DNA from: ZC4RG30 sp039800965
Lineage (GTDB): Bacteria; Pseudomonadota; Gammaproteobacteria; Steroidobacterales; Steroidobacteraceae
Direction of reading: 5' to 3'
DNA: 19,533 bases
Assembly (NCBI GenBank): GCA_039800965.1
Contig: JBDLPS010000034.1
Coordinates: 1-19,533 of the forward strand
This document shows positions 14,906 through 19,533 of this stretch, in pieces (the stretch's first letter is position 1; each line of letters begins with the position of its first letter). The notes under the pieces were generated by a model that was not told the origin of the DNA, searched no databases, and saw nothing but the letters and a program-made list of their open reading frames with translations. A program made the translations under genes and the position numbers.

Positions 14906-15855
14906 GGCGCGTCCCGTCCGTCCACCGGCGAAAGCACCGCCTGGATGCGATAGCGCGGGCGCGCGCGGACCTGCATGTAGATGCGACCGACGTATTCACC
15001 CAGCAACCCGACGCCAGCCAGCAGGATGCCAATGAGGAAGAATGCGATGGCAAACAGCGTGAACACGCCCTCCACCTCCGCGCCCAGGAGAAGCCGGCGC
15101 ACGAACAGCAGCACGAACAAGGCCAACGACAACAGCGAAACCCCCACGCCGAGCACCGAGAAGATCTGCAGCGGGACTATGGAGAAGCCAGTCATCAAGT
15201 CGAAGTTCAGGCGCAGCAGCGAGTACAGCGAATACTTGGATTCACCAGCTTCGCGCTCGGCGTGAGAGACCGTGATCTCGGTCGGCGAACGCGCGAACAG
15301 ATAGGCCAGCGCCGGGATGAAGGTGTTCATTTCCGGGCAGTCGTTAACGGCGTCGACGACGTTGCGGCCGTAGGCGCGCAACATGCATCCCTGGTCGGTG
15401 ATGCGGATGCGGGTCGTGCGCTCCCGGATGCGGTTGAGCAGGCGTGAAGGCAGCACACGCCAGAGACTGTCCTGCCGGCCCGCCCGAATCGTGCCGACGT
15501 AATCATGGCCGTTGTCCACCTCGGCAAGCAGGCGGGGAATTTCGTGCGGCGGGTTCTGCAGGTCCGCGTCCAGAGTCACGACCACCTTGCCACGGGACTG
15601 GGCAAACGCCGCGAGGATTGCATTGTGCTGCCCGAAGTTGCCAGCCAGTAGCACGACGCGCGTCACGTCCGGGCGGATCTGGCACTGCTCGCGCAGCAGC
15701 GCGGCGGAACGGTCCCGACTGCCATCATCCACGAAGAGCAGTTCGTAGCGTCGGCCCATGCCATCCAGCACCGGGTACAGCACGGCGAAAAGCGCGGCGA
15801 GACCGGCTTCCTCGTTGTATACGGGGATGACGATGCTCACGTCGGGTGTGTTCAT
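14902..15855 (-). CDS. arnC: Undecaprenyl-phosphate Ara4FN transferase ArnC
   Basis: Family 2 glycosyltransferase that moves Ara4FN from UDP to undecaprenyl phosphate at the inner face of the inner membrane. It has 317 residues (E. coli 322). The N-terminal VSIVIPVYNEE (6-16) and the Asp96-Ala-Asp98 motif (VTLDADLQNPP) mark the GT-A fold. Two C-terminal membrane helices lie at about 230-252 and 263-287, followed by GEYVGRIYMQVRARPRY, the typical end of the ArnC/DPM1-like group. The ATG at 15855 overlaps the arnB stop as ATGA. Confidence 0.93.
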   Translation of the reverse strand: MNTPDVSIVIPVYNEEAGLAALFAVLYPVLDGMGRRYELLFVDDGSRDRSAALLREQCQIRPDVTRVVLLAGNFGQHNAILAAFAQSRGKVVVTLDADLQNPPHEIPRLLAEVDNGHDYVGTIRAGRQDSLWRVLPSRLLNRIRERTTRIRITDQGCMLRAYGRNVVDAVNDCPEMNTFIPALAYLFARSPTEITVSHAEREAGESKYSLYSLLRLNFDLMTGFSIVPLQIFSVLGVGVSLLSLALFVLLFVRRLLLGAEVEGVFTLFAIAFFLIGILLAGVGLLGEYVGRIYMQVRARPRYRIQAVLSPVDGRDAP

Positions 15856-16982
15856 GTCGCGTTCTCCACGAGGATGCTGCGCAGGGCAAGGCAGACGCGA
15901 TCGACGTCTCCATCCTGCATGGCCGGGAACAGCGGCAACGTGACGGTCTCGCGGCCGATGCGTTCTGCATTCGGGAAATCACCCGGCCCATAGCCGAGGC
16001 TTCGGTAGTGGCTGAACAGGTGGATTGCAGGATAGTGCACGCCGACGCCGATGCCCTGCTCGCGCATCAAGCCGATGAACCGCGCACGATCGATGCGCAG
16101 GCGCGCCAGGTCCAGCAAGGGCGCGAACATGTGCCAACTGTGGCCTTCGTCGCCCCGCGCCGGCAGCAACAGGCCCGGTTCGTCCGCCAGCAGCTCGAAA
16201 TAGCGGCTCGCCAGGGAACGGCGTCGGTCGTTGAAATCATCGAGCCGCGGCAATTGCCCCAGTCCCACGCGGGCCGCAACGTCGGTCAGGTTGCACTTTC
16301 CACCAGGGAGACTGACCTCCATCGTGCCGTCGGCATGGCGTTCCAGGCCATGGAAACGGTGCAGGTCTATCGCACGCAACTCCGCAGGGTCATCCGCCAC
16401 GAGCGCCCCACCCTCCAGCGTCGTCATGTTCTTGTTCGGATGGAAACTGAAGCAGACGAGGTCGCCATGGGAGCCAATGCGCCTACCCGGCGGGCCGGAA
16501 CCGATGGCATGCGCCGCGTCCTCGACGACACGCAACCGGTGCCGGCGCGCGATGTCGTACAGAAGGTCCATGTCGACCGGCAGGCCGGCGAAATGCACCG
16601 GCATGATCGCCTTGGTGGCCGGCGTGATGGCCCGCTCCACCTGCCCAAGGTCGATGTTGCGTGTCGCAAGATCAACGTCGACGAAAACCGGCTTCGCCCC
16701 GACGCGCGCGATGACATTCGCGGTGGCGACGAAACTCATCGCCGGCGTGATCACTTCGTCCCCCGCGCCGATTCCGGCGACCAGGAGCGCGATTTCCAGG
16801 GCCGCGGTCGCGGAGGTCATCACGCGAACCGGACGGCCACCGACATAGGCGGAGAGCGCAGCCTCGAATTCCGCCACGTTCGGGCCGCTGGCAAGCCACC
16901 CGCCACGAAGCACCTCGACCACGCCCTGGATCGTGTCTTCATCGAGACTGGGTCGCGTGAACGGCAGGAACGGCGTCGTCAT
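15852..16982 (-). CDS. arnB: UDP-Ara4O aminotransferase ArnB
   Basis: PLP-dependent aminotransferase of the DegT/DnrJ/EryC1 family that turns UDP-4-keto-arabinose into UDP-L-Ara4N using glutamate. It has 376 residues (E. coli 379). The PLP lysine is Lys184 in HPNKNMTTLEGG. Asp155 in VEDAAHAIG contacts the cofactor ring, and ITPAMSFVATANV is the usual substrate-loop region. The ATG at 16982 overlaps the arnT stop as ATGA. The frame stays open far upstream inside arnT, but the first family motif begins right after this ATG. Without neighbours it could be an aminotransferase for another keto-sugar; the complete arn context makes ArnB likely. Confidence 0.92.
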   Translation of the reverse strand: MTTPFLPFTRPSLDEDTIQGVVEVLRGGWLASGPNVAEFEAALSAYVGGRPVRVMTSATAALEIALLVAGIGAGDEVITPAMSFVATANVIARVGAKPVFVDVDLATRNIDLGQVERAITPATKAIMPVHFAGLPVDMDLLYDIARRHRLRVVEDAAHAIGSGPPGRRIGSHGDLVCFSFHPNKNMTTLEGGALVADDPAELRAIDLHRFHGLERHADGTMEVSLPGGKCNLTDVAARVGLGQLPRLDDFNDRRRSLASRYFELLADEPGLLLPARGDEGHSWHMFAPLLDLARLRIDRARFIGLMREQGIGVGVHYPAIHLFSHYRSLGYGPGDFPNAERIGRETVTLPLFPAMQDGDVDRVCLALRSILVENAT

Positions 16983-18628
16983 GGGTGCTCCAGAATCACG
17001 AACTCGGGATACTCCGCGAGGATACGGGTCGGCACGCCCAGTGCGGCGAGCGGCGCGAGGTAGGGACGCCCGACGAGCGCCACGCCCCGACCACCCAGCG
17101 ACCATTCCCGGGCAAAAGCACCAAGGCTGAGCGGTTCGCGGGCTGCGGAGTCCTCGAACTGGAACTGCAGTTCCCCGCGGTATTCGACAAGCCGACAGAC
17201 GGCGCCGACCTCGAAGGTCAGGGACTGGAGGTAGTTTCCGACGCAGTAGAACGGCGCACCCGCCGCAACGCGCGGCGCCACCAGCGACTGCGCACCAGGC
17301 GCACCACGCAGCACGGACATCAGGTTGGCGCCGCCCAGAACCACCATCCAGCAGAGGTAAAGACCCATGGCCAGCGCCGCCACTGCAACATGGAAGCTCC
17401 TGCGCCGCCAGAACAGGATGGCACCGCAAAGCCCGGCTGCCGCGCAGGCACCGCCCGCCATCGCCCACTGCGACACAGCCAGATAGAAGGCTCGCTTGAG
17501 CCCGTCCGGCGCTAACTGAAGGACCAGCGCATGCGAACCCAGCAGCAGCGCGGCAAGCAGGCCCGCCAGGCCAAGGAGCGCGGCGATGGCGCGGACGGAC
17601 GGCCCCCTGGCCAGCTCGCGTCCGGCAAGCAGCGCCAGAGGCGGGGTGACGGGCATGATGTAAGGAGCGAGCTTGGATCCCGAGAGCGAGAAGAACAGCA
17701 CGACCACCGCCGCCCAGACCGAAAGCGCAACAGCCGGATCGAAACGCCCCGTGGCCCGCGCGGCAACGGAACGCCAGGCTCCGCGCAACATCAGGAAAGT
17801 CCACGGCAGGCAGCCCACTCCAAGCACGGCGATGAAATACCACCACGGCTCCTGGCGATGGTGCTCCGTCGTCAGGAAGCGCGTGAAATGCTCGTGGATC
17901 AGGAAAAACCACGCGTACCTGCCATCCCGCAGTCCCAGCGCCAGGAGCCACGGAAGGCACAGCAACGCCAGGACCAGCAGCCCCGTGCCGAGCCGGAGTC
18001 GACGCCAGATGCCGGCGTCACGCTGCACGAGGCTGTATGCAACCAGGGCAAGTACGGGCACCGCGCCAGCCACCAGACCTTTTTGCAGGAAGCCGAGACC
18101 GATCGCCACCCAGCAGACCAGCATCCAGCGGCGGCTTTCTCCGGTTTCAACACCTTCTCGCTGGCCCAGCAGGAATCCGCAGAGGGCCGCCGTCAGGAAG
18201 AAGGTGAGCCCCATGTCGAGCAGGTTCAACTGGCCAACCATCATGTAAAGCGGCGTCGCCAGCAGAACCAGCGCAGCGGCATCGCCGGCCCGGGAGCCCC
18301 AGAGTTTCCGACCCGTTGCATGCACCAGCACCAGCCCGCCGATGCCGAGCAACAGGTTCCAGAGGCGGGAGACCCAGCCCTCGACGCCGAACAGCCGGTA
18401 GGCAACGGCCGTGGCCCAGTACTGCAGCGGCGGCTTCTCGATGTAGGGCAGGCCGTTCAGGTGTGGCACCACCCAGTCGCCATCGGCAAGCATCTCGCGC
18501 GGGATCTCCGCATAACGGCCCTCGTCGGGCTGAACGAGGTCACGCCACGCGTTGCTGGCCAGCGCCAGCGCCATCACCACTGCCAGCACGACGAACCGCC
18601 ATCGCGCAGCTGTAACGACCTGCTTCAT
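16979..18628 (-). CDS. arnT: Lipid A 4-amino-4-deoxy-L-arabinose transferase ArnT
   Basis: Inner-membrane GT-C glycosyltransferase that moves L-Ara4N from undecaprenyl phosphate to lipid A in the periplasm, lowering the negative charge bound by cationic peptides. It has 549 residues, matching E. coli (550). The first helix (about 11-24) is followed by the periplasmic catalytic loop with DLVQPDEGRYAEIPREML and the later YIEKPPLQYW motif. About a dozen hydrophobic helices fill the rest, ending in a soluble C-terminal domain. I chose ATG 18628 because AGGAGG is 8 bases upstream; ATG 18634 would leave only 2. It lies 12 bases after the murI stop. Confidence 0.93.
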   Translation of the reverse strand: MKQVVTAARWRFVVLAVVMALALASNAWRDLVQPDEGRYAEIPREMLADGDWVVPHLNGLPYIEKPPLQYWATAVAYRLFGVEGWVSRLWNLLLGIGGLVLVHATGRKLWGSRAGDAAALVLLATPLYMMVGQLNLLDMGLTFFLTAALCGFLLGQREGVETGESRRWMLVCWVAIGLGFLQKGLVAGAVPVLALVAYSLVQRDAGIWRRLRLGTGLLVLALLCLPWLLALGLRDGRYAWFFLIHEHFTRFLTTEHHRQEPWWYFIAVLGVGCLPWTFLMLRGAWRSVAARATGRFDPAVALSVWAAVVVLFFSLSGSKLAPYIMPVTPPLALLAGRELARGPSVRAIAALLGLAGLLAALLLGSHALVLQLAPDGLKRAFYLAVSQWAMAGGACAAAGLCGAILFWRRRSFHVAVAALAMGLYLCWMVVLGGANLMSVLRGAPGAQSLVAPRVAAGAPFYCVGNYLQSLTFEVGAVCRLVEYRGELQFQFEDSAAREPLSLGAFAREWSLGGRGVALVGRPYLAPLAALGVPTRILAEYPEFVILEHP

Positions 18629-18636
18629 GCCCATGG

Positions 18637-18642
18637 CCTCCT
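18637..18642 (-). promoter_or_regulatory. Ribosome binding site that decides the arnT start
   Basis: AGGAGG on the minus strand, overlapping the murI stop codon TAG. It is 8 bases before ATG 18628 and 2 before ATG 18634, favouring the former. Confidence 0.7.
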
Positions 18643-19459
18643 AGAGATCCACGAGTTGCACGTCCTGCGGCGCGATGGGGCGACCGAGGAAGGTGGCACC
18701 GACGCGCGCGAACCGCTCGGCGCCATCCGTCGCCAGCAGCTCGATGCCGCCAGCGCGCTCCGAAGCTGCCAACCCCTGACCGACCAGCACCGTACCCAGC
18801 GCCGCGGCGACGGCATCACTGGCGTCGACGATGCGGATATCGGGACCGACGACCCCGCGGATCGCCGGCGCCAGCACCGGGAAGTGAGTACAACCCAGCA
18901 CGAGCGTATCCGGCGAAGATGCCGGCACGATGAACAGATCGTCGAGGTAACGACGGGCGGCGGCCGTCACCACTTCACCGGAAGTCCACCCCTCCTCGGC
19001 GAGCGCCACGAACACCTGGCAGGCACGCGCCGTCACCAGGGAATCCGGTCGGAGCGCGCAGATGGCGCGCTGGTAGGCGCCGCCCGACACGGTCGACTCG
19101 GTCGCGAGCACCGCGATGCGACCCGTCGACGTTTGGTCACAGGCGGCCTGCGCGCCTGGCTCTACGACGCCGACGACCGGCAGGCCCGGGAAGCGCTCGC
19201 GCAAGGCAGGCAAGGCGGCGGCCGACGCGGTGTTGCAGGCCACCACGAGCGCCTTGATGCCCCGGTTGACCAGCACTTCGGCCGCCCGGGTCGCATAGCG
19301 GACGACCGTCACGGCGCTCTTGGTGCCGTAAGGAAGGCGGGCGGTATCACCGAGATAGAGGAATGACTCGGCCGGCAGGGCGCGGGACAGCGCGCGCAGG
19401 ACTGTCAGGCCCCCGACGCCCGAGTCGAAAACACCGACGGGACGCGTGGCGGCGCTCAA
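18641..19459 (-). CDS. murI: Glutamate racemase
   Basis: Interconverts L- and D-glutamate to supply D-Glu for peptidoglycan. It has 272 residues. The two catalytic cysteines are Cys75 in VACNTAS and Cys189 in LGCTHFP. The N-terminal FDSGVGGLTVLR (11-22) and GDTARLPYGTKS (37-48) are family hallmarks. The start is TTG 19459, overlapping the lysS stop as TTGA; no ATG or GTG fits before the first strand. The weak GGAAG upstream suggests translation coupled to lysS. It sits directly ahead of the arn genes with no space for a separate promoter. Confidence 0.95.
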   Translation of the reverse strand: MSAATRPVGVFDSGVGGLTVLRALSRALPAESFLYLGDTARLPYGTKSAVTVVRYATRAAEVLVNRGIKALVVACNTASAAALPALRERFPGLPVVGVVEPGAQAACDQTSTGRIAVLATESTVSGGAYQRAICALRPDSLVTARACQVFVALAEEGWTSGEVVTAAARRYLDDLFIVPASSPDTLVLGCTHFPVLAPAIRGVVGPDIRIVDASDAVAAALGTVLVGQGLAASERAGGIELLATDGAERFARVGATFLGRPIAPQDVQLVDL

Positions 19460-19533
19460 GCTTCCGGGCGGACGTGCGGGAAAAGCAGCACGTCGCGGAT
19501 GGCCGCCTGGTCGGTGAAGAACATGACGAGGCG
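19456..19533 (-). CDS. lysS: Lysyl-tRNA synthetase, C-terminal end (cut by window edge)
   Basis: Only the last 25 residues are in the window. They read RLVMFFTDQAAIRDVLLFPH followed by VRPEA and a TGA stop. This is the class II motif 3 arginine region and C-terminal tail typical of LysS (RLVM, then IRDVLLFP and RPE). AspS and other class II synthetases end with a related stretch, but the F-P-H/x-R-P-E ending favours LysS. The stop overlaps the murI TTG start. Confidence 0.8.
   Translation of the reverse strand, partial: RLVMFFTDQAAIRDVLLFPHVRPEA

Noticed and set aside
15852..17960. Extended N-terminus for ArnB reading far into arnT
   Set aside because: The extra 326 residues are an out-of-frame read of arnT. 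The aminotransferase homology begins right after ATG 16982, which overlaps the arnT stop.
17531..19366. A 611-codon open frame on the plus strand opposite arnT and murI
   Set aside because: Its composition is dominated by Arg, Gln, His and Asp, with no recognisable domain, and it lies antisense to intact genes. It is a shadow frame.
1..19533. tRNA genes, CRISPR arrays, insertion sequences and riboswitches
   Set aside because: By eye I saw no direct-repeat array, transposase frame or terminal repeats. The gaps between genes are too short (at most about 95 bases) for most structured RNAs.

Overview
This window is a compact, high-GC chromosomal stretch from a proteobacterium. A gammaproteobacterium is most likely, because it pairs sdhE with ygfX, carries ygfZ, and has an rpoE-rseA-rseB locus followed by lepA-lepB-rnc. 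A betaproteobacterium is not excluded, since the glutaredoxin-lepA-lepB-DUF4845-rnc order is also found there. I recognise 21 protein genes, two of them cut by the window edges. All are on the minus strand except ygfZ. No tRNA, rRNA, IS element, phage gene, CRISPR array or long repeat was seen. No gene-free stretch exceeds about 95 bases.

Region 1 (1-6333, read right to left) is the envelope-stress and membrane-protein block: rpoE, rseA, rseB, a small glutaredoxin-like gene, lepA, lepB, a DUF4845 membrane protein and the start of rnc. A well-formed sigma-E type promoter precedes rpoE, so the regulon probably controls itself. The periplasmic protease gene (mucD/degP type) that often sits between rseB and the glutaredoxin gene is absent. 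A perfect TATAAT lies just upstream of lepA.

Region 2 (6428-10701) is a succinate dehydrogenase operon: an SDHAF4-like assembly factor, sdhC, sdhD, sdhA, sdhB, the flavinylation factor sdhE and ygfX. The structural genes are thus bracketed by two assembly factors that act on the flavoprotein. The folate-binding, Fe-S-repair protein YgfZ is divergent from the operon (10750-11568).

Region 3 (11565-19533) is one continuous run: the 3' end of lysS, murI, arnT, arnB, arnC, a free-standing ArnA formyltransferase, arnD, a free-standing ArnA decarboxylase, and a small secreted protein of unknown function. Together these encode most of the pathway that adds 4-amino-4-deoxy-L-arabinose (L-Ara4N) to lipid A, the modification behind cationic-peptide and polymyxin tolerance. 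ArnA, a single fused protein in E. coli, is two separate genes here with arnD between them. No arnE/arnF flippase genes are present. The run is so tightly overlapped that the arn genes look transcriptionally tied to lysS-murI.

Most of the window is recognisable housekeeping and LPS-modification machinery. I found no clear undescribed system. The most interesting points are the gene arrangements, the sigma-E promoter, the four-helix LepB, and the unknown secreted protein that ends the arn run.
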